Both the position numbers and the translations under genes were made by a program. A model generated the notes under the pieces. That model was not told where the DNA came from and searched no databases. It worked only from the letters and a program-made list of their open reading frames with translations. Below, piece after piece: positions 36,503 through 45,709 of a stretch of DNA of 64,000 nucleotides; position 1 is the stretch's first letter; each line of letters starts with the position of its first letter. This DNA is from a virus: the IMG/VR virus record IMGVR_UViG_3300030042_000123, positions 56,344 through 120,343 of that record; one strand, given 5' to 3'.

Positions 36503-39500
36503 TTATGATCCCGTCGTAGAGGTTGGCGTTACATAGTTGATGACAATGTTGCCTGTCGTCAGGTATTCGGTGGACGACACGGTGATGTCGCTTGCACCCG
36601 TCTCATCGTAAACCTGATAGGTAACAAAGTAGCTGTACAAACCGGGGTTGGTAACGTCCAACGGCACCACGATTGCGATCTTGCCGACGTAGGCCGAAGT
36701 CGTCGTACCGTTGATAGCATCGTTCTCACCGAAGATATAGAACGACCCGGGTACGGCGGTGCTGGCGAGATGCTGTGCCGCTGGGCTGTTTGCCAAGAAG
36801 TCTGCGACCGACGATGCTCGACGGAATAGCTGTCCTTGGTAGAACAGGTCAACTACTGCGTTGGCTTGCCCACCAGATGGAATGGTGGTGTCTGGCAGGA
36901 CATCCAGCGATGTAATAAAGCTGTTTGCAGGCAAAGCACCAGCGCCCAATGGGGCGAACAGCGGGTCTTGAACCAATGGAATCCACACGGTATCCGTGGG
37001 GATGACAACTCCGATATCATACGAACCATCGGCCTTTGCACAGCGGAGCAGTGGCAACGAAACGCTGGTGACACCTGTAATCGCCTGAACCTGACTGACG
37101 AGTTCCGACTGGTAAAGCGTACCCTGTGCGTTGTCGAGCACGATGCTGATAGCCGTGCGAATCTGGGGATCAACCACCTCAGTCGAAGCGTTCGCCTGAA
37201 GTGTAACGGTCATCGTGATGTCCACTGGGCTCGCGACCATCGCTTTGATAATCACGTCTGCCGCCGCAGATTTGGTGATTGCGATCTCGTTGGCGAGAAC
37301 CTGCACGTAAGCGGGGTACTCGGTGCTGATCGTGAAATTTTCTGTAGCGAAATAAGAAACCGTAACGGTTCCCCCATCTGGGATGCCGCCCGTGCCGATA
37401 CGAGTCAATTCCCATGCATTCGTAACCGGGTCTTGGCTGAGCGTAAAGTCGATGTTCTCACGCATGACCAGATTGAACTGACCTTGGTTATAGGTGACTT
37501 TGATGTAGCGGTTGAGGTACGGAACTTGGGCACCCACCAAGGTCGTATACCCGATGGTAACGCCGTCCACTATGGCGGCCGATGCCGCAGCCGAACCCGT
37601 GATATCCAACCCACCGTCCGTAGCGTTGTACAGACCGTCCCAGCCGTCGAGCGTGAGCGTGTGGTACTGATCTGGCGGGTAAATTGGTACACCCGGAGCA
37701 TAGCTCTCGGGCAACCAGATATTGTCCACGAAGCTGAAGGCGTTGTTTAACGGTGTCGGTATCACCCCGTTGAGGACCTGTTGCTCGCCTGTGATGAGGG
37801 ATGGACGCTCGTACACCGTAAATTGGTTGTACGTGACCACCACCTGCTCGAAGTTCTGGATGGCGGACCCAGTGACAAAGCCCGAATCTGGAGCCGACGC
37901 ATAATCTGCGCTCGAATAAGCCGCCGTAAATTGCGACGGGGAAGCTGTGGCGATGATAACGATTTGACCACTCAGGAATGTGGCGACCCCAAGCTGGCTT
38001 AAGGTGACACTCGCACCCTGACCAAAATTATTCGGAGTAGTTACCGTCAGCACGTCGCCTGAAATCTCGATGTTAGTGATCGGCGTTGAGGAGGTCAGCA
38101 GGTTCAATCCGTAGGTGTGGTAGGTGTCTAGTGGAACGATGGTGTAATCAACGCCCCAAGTGTAGGAGGTCGAAAGGTCGGTGCTCAACACCGACAAGAT
38201 GTTCTGCGGCACGCCAGTGGCACTGAGCGGCACGTCCATGGCGATGTCGATAATGGCGGGGGTTGCCGTACTCGCCGTGATTGTCTTGGTAACGGGGGCA
38301 CTCGTTGTCGCCGATACGTTAACCTCATCTCCCGCCTCGTTCGAGCCTCCGAGCAACAGGAAATCTGAAGTGTGAATGAGTTCAACCAGATTGCTATTTA
38401 CAATCCCCGTCTCCCCGGTCTGACCCACAACCGAGTCTATGGAGATGATAGGCTGAAGCGGCGGGGTGTAAAGCAGCGACGACTGAAGTCGTGCGAATAG
38501 CCCGAAAGTATAGGAGCCCGAAGCACTCGCGAGAGCGGCAACGGCAACTTTGTTGGTCGCTGGAATACCGTTGATAAGCTGCGGAACCTTAGCCGTGGTA
38601 GCCCCCGAGCCTACATACTGATAGCACAGATCGTTCGGGTTGACAAAGACATTCCCGCCCACGTTATCGATTTGAGCGCGTTCAATGCCGAGGTAGAAAG
38701 TGCTCGATCCTCGGGTCACGGCAAGTTCTACGGCCGTGTAGATAGGGGAAGTCAGGGTGCTGAACGATGGAATGTTGAAACGGATCAACTGCGGATCGCT
38801 CAACGTGAGAGGCAGGTACGTCGGTAGGTTGCCATAGGTCCCCACGTTTCCGTATGTGAATGTGACGCTGTTGTTCTGCTGGGTAAGCGTCGTGCCCCGA
38901 GTGTAGATATCCACACAACCATAAACATGCTTCTGGCGGATTGGGTCCCAATCACGGATCATGTCCAGATCGCCAGCCGCCACGATGATAGCCGATATGA
39001 TACCCGGCGTCTGTAGGGCAGCTACGAGGTAACCGTGGCGTGTGCTTGAGTCGATACCAGTAACGAGACGCGCTTGAATCAAAGCGGCAAACTGCGAGTT
39101 GGACTGTTGGTCGGAACCGTATTGAGCCGCCACGAGATTCGTAACGTTGATGCCCGCAGGAAGACCGTTTACAATCGAGCGAATCGTACCCGCACCGACG
39201 TTGCCTACGGAGCCTGCTGTGGTGCACTCCGCTGGTACGGTCACCGCCCACCAACCCTGCACCGCGTTGTAATAGGAGTTCAGGTTAGCGACGTTGAGCA
39301 CCGCCGACCCACGGGTGATGAAGTTCAAAGCGGGCGTGCTGGCATCTGCGATGGTTGCGACCGTCGCGTTTTCAGGAATCGTAATGCTCTGCGTGGGCTG
39401 TGTGTACGTGAAGAACGTCAGGATTGTGGTGGAGTCGGTCGCCCCGCCGCGAGTCAAACCAGCCTGCTCGCCGAGGATATTGAACTGGGTGTCGATCAGG

Positions 39501-40795
39501 GTTTGAGTGTTGCTGGCGTTCAAACCGTAGGCACGAGCGATCTGCTGTTTGTACGGGCTGGTGTTGAATGGATCAGATACTCCGTTGCCACTTGCATTGT
39601 CAATCTGGCTGATAGCCGAGATGGACGTGGAGCAGCGAGAGAACCACTCACGAACGCTCATGTTCGACAGTTCTACAGCGACCGGATCGACAATCGCGTC
39701 ACGAATTTCGGAACGCGGCGACAGGTCTAGGTTCGGCTGTTGTCGCAAAATTTGAGCTATGATTCGACCCGCGATGTCCTGCTGACGTTGGAGCACGGGG
39801 AAATCCGTGGGGCTGACTACCTGAAGATTCACGAACCCGCAAGTCAGAGGACCGTTCTGCTGAGATTCATAGATGGTGGTTGAGTTGGGGTTGGTCTCCT
39901 GAATGACCGTGGAGAACATCGCGTAAAACTCTGGGGCAGCGCCAAAGAACGACGAGGGCACATCCACCGTACTGTAATTCGTCGGCATCGTCGTCGAAGA
40001 GGTGGTGGTAACGGTCGTGTTGCCGACCGTGGATGTAGTCGTTTCAGAATCAATCACCGTGTTGACGGAGCTTGAAATGTCCTGCACCAGATCGCCGAAT
40101 TGAACGAATGGCGGATTGATGCCTGCGGGGTCCGTCGAAAGCAGAACTCGCACCCCGACAAGGCTGATGTTCGGGGTTGTAAACGACGGAGTGACCCACT
40201 GAAGGGTGCAATCTGTCTGATCCTTGAATGCCTGAATACCAGATGGCGGGCCGAACTGGACGGCGAGGTTGCTCTGGAAAAAGATCAGCGAGAACTTGAT
40301 GGTTGCGGAAACCGCAAGAGGTCCGAGGTTCGTCCACGTGATTATTGTGAGACCGCTGCCATCGGAAGTGGTTCCAGCCAATGCTAAATTCCACGTGGGC
40401 TGGTTTGCACCAGTCACGCCGCCGACTGTGGCGACCTGCACATTACCGTTGGGGTCAACGAAAGTGTATCCTGTTGGGATCGCGGTCAGGGAAGCCCACA
40501 CACCGTAGGGATTGTAGTTTCGCCCGACGATCTGAATTGTGGTTTCTTCAACCGTAGGAACCAAAGGCACGCTAAAGGAGAACGTGTTTTGAGTCACCCC
40601 ATTGACCGTCGCGGAAGTAAATGTCGTCACCGCGTAGGTCGTGTTGTAGGCGGATATTTCAATACGAGTTGTATTCACGTCGGCGATAACCGTGACCGGG
40701 AGCACCGATGAGTCTACGGAGATCGTCTGAACGTTCGTGGGAAGTTGCGGCGTCACCAACGTAAGTGGGGTCAAGCTAGTGATCGGTGTAGGCAT
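36503..40795 (-). CDS. baseplate J-like wedge protein (gp6-like), expanded
   Basis: 1430 residues. Residues ~330-620 carry the baseplate-J pattern: RSEIRDAIVDPVAVELS, GLTRGGATDSTTILTFF, SITIPENATVATIA and GTIRSIVNGLPAGINVTN. J-like proteins form the wedge that links sheath and fibres. The N-terminal 300 residues and later segments are Ig-like strand repeats, making it several times larger than typical P2 J. It directly precedes the tail-I-like gene. Confidence 0.78.
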   Translation of the reverse strand: MPTPITSLTPLTLVTPQLPTNVQTISVDSSVLPVTVIADVNTTRIEISAYNTTYAVTTFTSATVNGVTQNTFSFSVPLVPTVEETTIQIVGRNYNPYGVWASLTAIPTGYTFVDPNGNVQVATVGGVTGANQPTWNLALAGTTSDGSGLTIITWTNLGPLAVSATIKFSLIFFQSNLAVQFGPPSGIQAFKDQTDCTLQWVTPSFTTPNISLVGVRVLLSTDPAGINPPFVQFGDLVQDISSSVNTVIDSETTTSTVGNTTVTTTSSTTMPTNYSTVDVPSSFFGAAPEFYAMFSTVIQETNPNSTTIYESQQNGPLTCGFVNLQVVSPTDFPVLQRQQDIAGRIIAQILRQQPNLDLSPRSEIRDAIVDPVAVELSNMSVREWFSRCSTSISAISQIDNASGNGVSDPFNTSPYKQQIARAYGLNASNTQTLIDTQFNILGEQAGLTRGGATDSTTILTFFTYTQPTQSITIPENATVATIADASTPALNFITRGSAVLNVANLNSYYNAVQGWWAVTVPAECTTAGSVGNVGAGTIRSIVNGLPAGINVTNLVAAQYGSDQQSNSQFAALIQARLVTGIDSSTRHGYLVAALQTPGIISAIIVAAGDLDMIRDWDPIRQKHVYGCVDIYTRGTTLTQQNNSVTFTYGNVGTYGNLPTYLPLTLSDPQLIRFNIPSFSTLTSPIYTAVELAVTRGSSTFYLGIERAQIDNVGGNVFVNPNDLCYQYVGSGATTAKVPQLINGIPATNKVAVAALASASGSYTFGLFARLQSSLLYTPPLQPIISIDSVVGQTGETGIVNSNLVELIHTSDFLLLGGSNEAGDEVNVSATTSAPVTKTITASTATPAIIDIAMDVPLSATGVPQNILSVLSTDLSTSYTWGVDYTIVPLDTYHTYGLNLLTSSTPITNIEISGDVLTVTTPNNFGQGASVTLSQLGVATFLSGQIVIIATASPSQFTAAYSSADYASAPDSGFVTGSAIQNFEQVVVTYNQFTVYERPSLITGEQQVLNGVIPTPLNNAFSFVDNIWLPESYAPGVPIYPPDQYHTLTLDGWDGLYNATDGGLDITGSAAASAAIVDGVTIGYTTLVGAQVPYLNRYIKVTYNQGQFNLVMRENIDFTLSQDPVTNAWELTRIGTGGIPDGGTVTVSYFATENFTISTEYPAYVQVLANEIAITKSAAADVIIKAMVASPVDITMTVTLQANASTEVVDPQIRTAISIVLDNAQGTLYQSELVSQVQAITGVTSVSLPLLRCAKADGSYDIGVVIPTDTVWIPLVQDPLFAPLGAGALPANSFITSLDVLPDTTIPSGGQANAVVDLFYQGQLFRRASSVADFLANSPAAQHLASTAVPGSFYIFGENDAINGTTTSAYVGKIAIVVPLDVTNPGLYSYFVTYQVYDETGASDITVSSTEYLTTGNIVINYVTPTSTTGS

Positions 40796-41587
40796 TTAGT
40801 TTACCGCCATCTGGAACGACAGGGGAACTGACGTGCCGCTGAAAGTCGTAATCATGGCCGCAACCTGTATGGTTGTCGGATCGTCCGTGGCAACCTGTGC
40901 CGTCACGTATTGGATGTCTTTAATCATTTCCAGTGGGTCGAGCGTCTGAACCGTGTTCTGAGCCTGTTGCACCTGTTGCATCGTGTTCAAGGCGGTCTGC
41001 ACCGCATTCTGAATGTCGGTGTCTGTTAATTGAATACCCAATTTCTTGCCCACATAACTCTTAAGCGGGCAAACAAATGTGGGGTAGAAGGTGCACTGAG
41101 AGGTCAAAATCCACTTGAGCCCCTTCTGCGCCAGTTTCGTCTGCTGGGTGACGTGCAAAAAGCTCCCGTTGGCTGCATTTTTGAAATCGTTTAGGAAACC
41201 CATTGCGCTACACTTCAGGCAGTACCCCTGTATGGTTAGGTACGACACCTCGATCAGCGGCACAACGAAACGAACGGGCTTAAGGAACTCTATTTTGTAG
41301 AACACGTCGGTCGAGTTGACGGCATCGATTCGGTCAGGGTCGATAAGGAGTTGCCAGCCATACGTGGGGTCGTTCTGCTGAACCTCTTCTCCTGAAATCC
41401 ACATCTGAACCATGGCTTGACCGTTGATCGGAGCCCGCATGTTTAACGCGGTGTTCCCCGCGTAGTGCAACGTCTTAAAATCATTGAAATCCACGACATA
41501 CCGCTCGAAGCTCTGCTGATGGTCGCAGGCACCGATGGGCTGTTGCGTCGTCGGATCAATCACCAAAACGTTGTAGTCGAATGACAT
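40796..41587 (-). CDS. putative baseplate protein (263 aa)
   Basis: Compact alpha/beta protein, MSFDYNVLVIDPTTQQPIGACD at the start and a helical TALNTMQQVQQAQNTVQTLD near the end. Four Cys occur in the middle. It is unrecognised, but it sits one base from the J-like gene and next to the tail lysozyme, so a baseplate hub role is likely. Confidence 0.5.
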   Translation of the reverse strand: MSFDYNVLVIDPTTQQPIGACDHQQSFERYVVDFNDFKTLHYAGNTALNMRAPINGQAMVQMWISGEEVQQNDPTYGWQLLIDPDRIDAVNSTDVFYKIEFLKPVRFVVPLIEVSYLTIQGYCLKCSAMGFLNDFKNAANGSFLHVTQQTKLAQKGLKWILTSQCTFYPTFVCPLKSYVGKKLGIQLTDTDIQNAVQTALNTMQQVQQAQNTVQTLDPLEMIKDIQYVTAQVATDDPTTIQVAAMITTFSGTSVPLSFQMAVN

Positions 41588-41591
41588 AAAT

Positions 41592-42884
41592 TTAACCAGT
41601 TGCGGGTTGTGGCGTCTCCTTCAAGTCAACTGGACCGCCCGGGAGCGCACGTCCGTGTTGTTCCAGTTCGAAGGTCGTCGGGTTGTCAAGCTCGTGAACT
41701 CGATACCGAGGCGTGGTGCTGCCCGCTGGGTACACGTCCGTTTGATCCTTCACTAAAACAGGGGCGTATTGCGGAAGAGCAAAATAGCCGTTTATTTGAG
41801 AAATCAAGTTGGGGACCTGCGTCTTGGCATCAAACTGGTATTGCGCCTTATCTTCAACCTTTTCAATGATATTGCGGGCATGGTTCATGTGGAAAACCGA
41901 ATCATCCTGACGTTGTAGCCGTTCCTTCAGGTAGGTCTTGATTTGCCCCATCACGACCATCGGAAGCTGGTCATCGCGGTGGGCGTACTGGAAATACCCC
42001 GTCTGTGGCGGCTGCCATGCGGCTTTTGCGAACGTGGGGGCGAGAGTATCATCATTGAGCGTCTGGTAATACTGCTCCAAGGCCCCTGCGGTCTTGCGTA
42101 GCTGCTGGGCACGAATCTGGTAGTGAAGCTGGGTAGTCATCGCCCCGGCACCACCAGCGGCGTTGGCGGCGTTGATGGTCGGAGTGCCTGAGTTGCTCAG
42201 GATGACGCCCGTACTGAAAAGCATCTGCTCTTGCATTCGCCGTGCAACCAACGAATTGTTCACCTGACCATTGGCGTACACCCAGTTGTTAAACTGGGCT
42301 GATGCCGCTGCCGTGTTGCCGCTATTGAGATCGGCAACCAGCGTCGAATTTTTGAAAGCGGTTCCGCCGATGTTGTATGCCAGTGAAGTCAGAGCCGCCA
42401 TCTGGTTCGGCTCCAAAGGTGCTGTCACGGAATTGTTGACGGTGTTAATTGACGCTTGCAGATCGGACATCAAGAACGTGTTCGCTTGATCCATCGTCAC
42501 CACCGATGACGTAGAAAGTCCGTCACCCGGGACAATCTGGTGACCGTACCCAATGGAGTACGTCTTCGTCTGTCCCGCAGGATCGGGGTACGCAGTTGCG
42601 CTGAACCCCTCGAACGCCTTGACTGTGGTCGCAGCCAAAGTCGCAGCGTTGGTGGTTGACGAATTCGACTGTGGGGTTATGGGCGTGGTGGTTCCCATGC
42701 TCGGCGAGGGCGCGGGGTTTGTGCTTGTACTCCCGGTTGAAGAGGGGGTGGATGTCGCGGGCGCACTGATCTTTAACGCTGTGTACCAATCTTGGAAAGC
42801 TTTGAACTGAGTCTCGGAGACGTGCCCGAGCCAGTTGAACGGAGGCCCTTTGTAGGCATACGTGTATGGGTATGTGGCAGCCAT
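41592..42884 (-). CDS. virion-associated GH24 (T4-type) lysozyme fused to tail domain
   Basis: 430 residues. A Ser/Thr/Pro linker precedes a GH24 muramidase (~85-230): FEGF (Glu92), YPDP (Asp101), then TYSIGYGHQ. The residue matching T4 Thr26 is Ser110. MAALTSLAYNIGG and the closing helix complete the fold. Residues 250-430 are a helical/extended domain. Within the baseplate cluster it most likely digests peptidoglycan during DNA entry, as T4 gp5 does, rather than acting at lysis. Confidence 0.82.
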   Translation of the reverse strand: MAATYPYTYAYKGPPFNWLGHVSETQFKAFQDWYTALKISAPATSTPSSTGSTSTNPAPSPSMGTTTPITPQSNSSTTNAATLAATTVKAFEGFSATAYPDPAGQTKTYSIGYGHQIVPGDGLSTSSVVTMDQANTFLMSDLQASINTVNNSVTAPLEPNQMAALTSLAYNIGGTAFKNSTLVADLNSGNTAAASAQFNNWVYANGQVNNSLVARRMQEQMLFSTGVILSNSGTPTINAANAAGGAGAMTTQLHYQIRAQQLRKTAGALEQYYQTLNDDTLAPTFAKAAWQPPQTGYFQYAHRDDQLPMVVMGQIKTYLKERLQRQDDSVFHMNHARNIIEKVEDKAQYQFDAKTQVPNLISQINGYFALPQYAPVLVKDQTDVYPAGSTTPRYRVHELDNPTTFELEQHGRALPGGPVDLKETPQPATG

Positions 42885-42892
42885 GTCTCCCC

Positions 42893-45700
42893 TTATTTCG
42901 GAACAATCGGTTGAAGGTTGTGGGTGTAGATGTACTTGCCGCGAGTCACACCCGCCGCGAAGTTACGTCCGCCGCAGTACAAACGTGCCACACGTCGCAT
43001 ACCCACGCATTCCGCCGTGGTAAGCTGAGACCATTCTGGACCGTTTCCGACATCGGTAATGACATGCATTCCAACACGAATTTCGTTGGCGTAAGCGGCA
43101 ATTTCACAAGTCTCCATGCCATCTGCGAGCGATTCAATCGACTCACGTGAAGGCACTGGCGTGCTGCCCGATACGATGACTTCAGCGCCGTTCTCCGCGA
43201 CAAAGTGGTAGCAAACTTCGGTGCTGTAGTCCATCCACTGAACTGCTTCTGAAACTGACGCAGACGGCAGACTGTTCGCATACTCAGGGGTTTCGTCGGG
43301 CAACGTGTCGAGGAGGACACCAACCATGCAGTCGCTAACCTGCATAGAGTCGTTGATCCACATCTCAACCGCAGGGCATCCACCGCCGCCTCCACCGCCG
43401 CCCGGGGCTGCGTTGCCGTTGTTATACGTGTTCGAGTCGGTGTAGCTGACACTCAGACCGCTCAGCGAATCCGTTGCTGTGTACCCAAGGCTAAGGGGCG
43501 TTCCCCAAGCATAGGCACTGACGGTCGTGAGAGCTATGGTGGTGTGGTAGCCGCCAGTGACGGGAGTTGGGCCGGACACCAACGTGCCTGCGGCTATCGT
43601 TGTTTTTGTAGCACTGTGGATACGGAAGAAACTGTTGCTTCCGGGAGCCGTCACAAATGAGCCATTATCCGTGCTGAATATTACCGCTGTCAGCGTGATG
43701 CTTCCAGTGATCGTGTAGTTCGGTGCCGTACCCGTTCTGCCGCCACTGACCACAAAAGAGTAGTTCGTGGGGGCGGTGTAGTTATTGCCCGTCGTGGCGA
43801 TAGTGGCGAGTGGGGTGGAGCTTGAAATGTACGTGACGGTGCCCGTCGTGAACGAGGTGCCGTTCAGATACGTGAGCGTGCCCGTAACGCCGAAGGTCAG
43901 TTGGAAAGAGCCGCTAGAGGAACTCGCGGGCACGTGAACTTTCATAGTCCACCCCGTGAGCCATCCGCTGCCGTTCAGAACTGGGGAAGGTGGGGTAGTA
44001 ACGGTGACGCCGCCTGAAAGCGAGACCGTTGGGGCATTAACCGTATCGCCCGTACCGTACAGCCCTTGTTGTTCGGGACTCATCGGCTTAGGTAGGTTGA
44101 CGTTAAGCGTCTGATCCGAGCCATTAGCAGGCATCGATGACGGGGTAACCGTAATGCCAGCCCGATCCGGCATGACCATGTACGCTACTTGAATTGGGTA
44201 CTGCAAATCCCCGCCGCTGGACGGTGTGAATAGATCGAGACTGAGATCGGTGCTGTCGAACCAAGCGATGTCGTCTGCCGTGATTATCAAATTGGTAACA
44301 TCCACACCTGATACCACGGAGCCGCCATTGAACGCCAGTACGCCATGTCCAGTGGGGTTGACACCGCTGTAGCTGAGGCTGAACAATCCCTGCCAAGCCG
44401 TGTTGTCCCCTGAGAGGCTTATCGCCCCCGCTGCGAGGGCCGGGGCAGCCAAGCCAGTTACCGACTGTCCGCCGTAATTCTGACCGCCGAAATTGAAAAC
44501 GCTTCCGGTGTCGTACAAGAAAACACTACCAGCGACAGTTTCCAAGACGGGGATGTATGGAATGGTGGTGTAAGCTATGGGGACGGCGTTGCCGACTGTC
44601 AAGTACAAGTCTTGGGTTGTGCCCTGAAGTTCTAGTTCGGTTGTGGGGGAGGTTGGTGTAGCAACTCCCGAGGCGACCGACAATTGCAGTTGGCGTGAGC
44701 CCACCGACCCCTGCGCTGGAGGAGTGGTGAGAGAGACGGGCTGGAACGTCGGTCCCGTGGCGGTGAGGTTTCCTTCTTGATTGTATTGAGTACCTGACCC
44801 CGCGACATAGGTCAGTTGCCAGTACCCGTTGTTGTCGCCGCTGAACTGAACTGGGTTGCGCTGGTTGTAGTACGCTTCAAACGGATACTTGCCTGCCGCT
44901 GGAAAACTGATATAGCAAGTGCGGGTGCCGCCGTATAATCCGGGATTCACGTTGTTCGCGAGAGCGAGATGACTGGTGGTAGGAGTCTGAGCATTCCAGA
45001 AAGCCGTGTTCGGTCCCGTCGCTGGGAATGGATTTGCGCCCGTGTTGTTACCGTTAGTGTATGTGACGGATGCCCCATTGCCAACCCAAAAGGCGCTCTG
45101 GCTGACGTTTGCGAACTGCATGTAGAAAGTGTAGACGCCCGGGGTAGCAACGACGAAGTACCCCGTCATGTCCACCACGACTGGGTTGCCTGTGCTGCCT
45201 GAACCCGAGCCGGGGATTGCGGTCTTGCTCGCATACGCCTGACCCGTGTTCTGCTGTTGCAAGATGTACAGCGGAATCTCCTTGTAACCGCCGCCGCAAG
45301 AGGAGACGTTGTTCTGAGCGCAGAAAGGGCTGAGAGGGTAATTCTGAATGACTTCGTTAATGACCAGCGAGTTTGAGGTGATAGAGCCCTGAAACGCCCC
45401 GCCGAACCCGACGTAGCCCGCAGTTTGAGATGAGTTTGCGTACACATTTACTGTGACGGGCGATATGGCAATCGATAAGTTTGTGGCCTGCCATGCGATT
45501 TCCGCTGTATTTGACGTGAGCGAGTGTGAGGGCATCGTCGCCACGATCTGGTCAGTGCCAGCGTTTGTGCCCGTATAGGAGATGGTGAGCGGATTACCCA
45601 CGGCATCGCCTGTGGTGGTATCCACAAGAATAGAATAATTCTTCGTTTGCGGGTTCACACCCGTTACGGTTACGACGATTGTCTCTGATACGGTAGCCAT
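42893..45700 (-). CDS. Ig-like fibre protein with C-terminal Hint-like domain
   Basis: 935 residues. The first ~760 are repeated beta sandwiches with a PA14-like section (PGVYTFYMQFANVSQSAFWVGN). An eight-Gly tract is followed by a domain from residue 775: CPAVEMWIN, VCYHFVAENGAEVIVSGSTPVP, IRVGMHVIT, and a terminal IYTHN. This is the Hint (Hedgehog/intein) order: nucleophilic Cys, TxxH-like strand (TPVP here), and final Asn. Self-cleavage at the Gly-Cys junction is possible. Confidence 0.65.
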   Translation of the reverse strand: MATVSETIVVTVTGVNPQTKNYSILVDTTTGDAVGNPLTISYTGTNAGTDQIVATMPSHSLTSNTAEIAWQATNLSIAISPVTVNVYANSSQTAGYVGFGGAFQGSITSNSLVINEVIQNYPLSPFCAQNNVSSCGGGYKEIPLYILQQQNTGQAYASKTAIPGSGSGSTGNPVVVDMTGYFVVATPGVYTFYMQFANVSQSAFWVGNGASVTYTNGNNTGANPFPATGPNTAFWNAQTPTTSHLALANNVNPGLYGGTRTCYISFPAAGKYPFEAYYNQRNPVQFSGDNNGYWQLTYVAGSGTQYNQEGNLTATGPTFQPVSLTTPPAQGSVGSRQLQLSVASGVATPTSPTTELELQGTTQDLYLTVGNAVPIAYTTIPYIPVLETVAGSVFLYDTGSVFNFGGQNYGGQSVTGLAAPALAAGAISLSGDNTAWQGLFSLSYSGVNPTGHGVLAFNGGSVVSGVDVTNLIITADDIAWFDSTDLSLDLFTPSSGGDLQYPIQVAYMVMPDRAGITVTPSSMPANGSDQTLNVNLPKPMSPEQQGLYGTGDTVNAPTVSLSGGVTVTTPPSPVLNGSGWLTGWTMKVHVPASSSSGSFQLTFGVTGTLTYLNGTSFTTGTVTYISSSTPLATIATTGNNYTAPTNYSFVVSGGRTGTAPNYTITGSITLTAVIFSTDNGSFVTAPGSNSFFRIHSATKTTIAAGTLVSGPTPVTGGYHTTIALTTVSAYAWGTPLSLGYTATDSLSGLSVSYTDSNTYNNGNAAPGGGGGGGGCPAVEMWINDSMQVSDCMVGVLLDTLPDETPEYANSLPSASVSEAVQWMDYSTEVCYHFVAENGAEVIVSGSTPVPSRESIESLADGMETCEIAAYANEIRVGMHVITDVGNGPEWSQLTTAECVGMRRVARLYCGGRNFAAGVTRGKYIYTHNLQPIVPK

Positions 45701-45709
45701 TCGTTTTCC

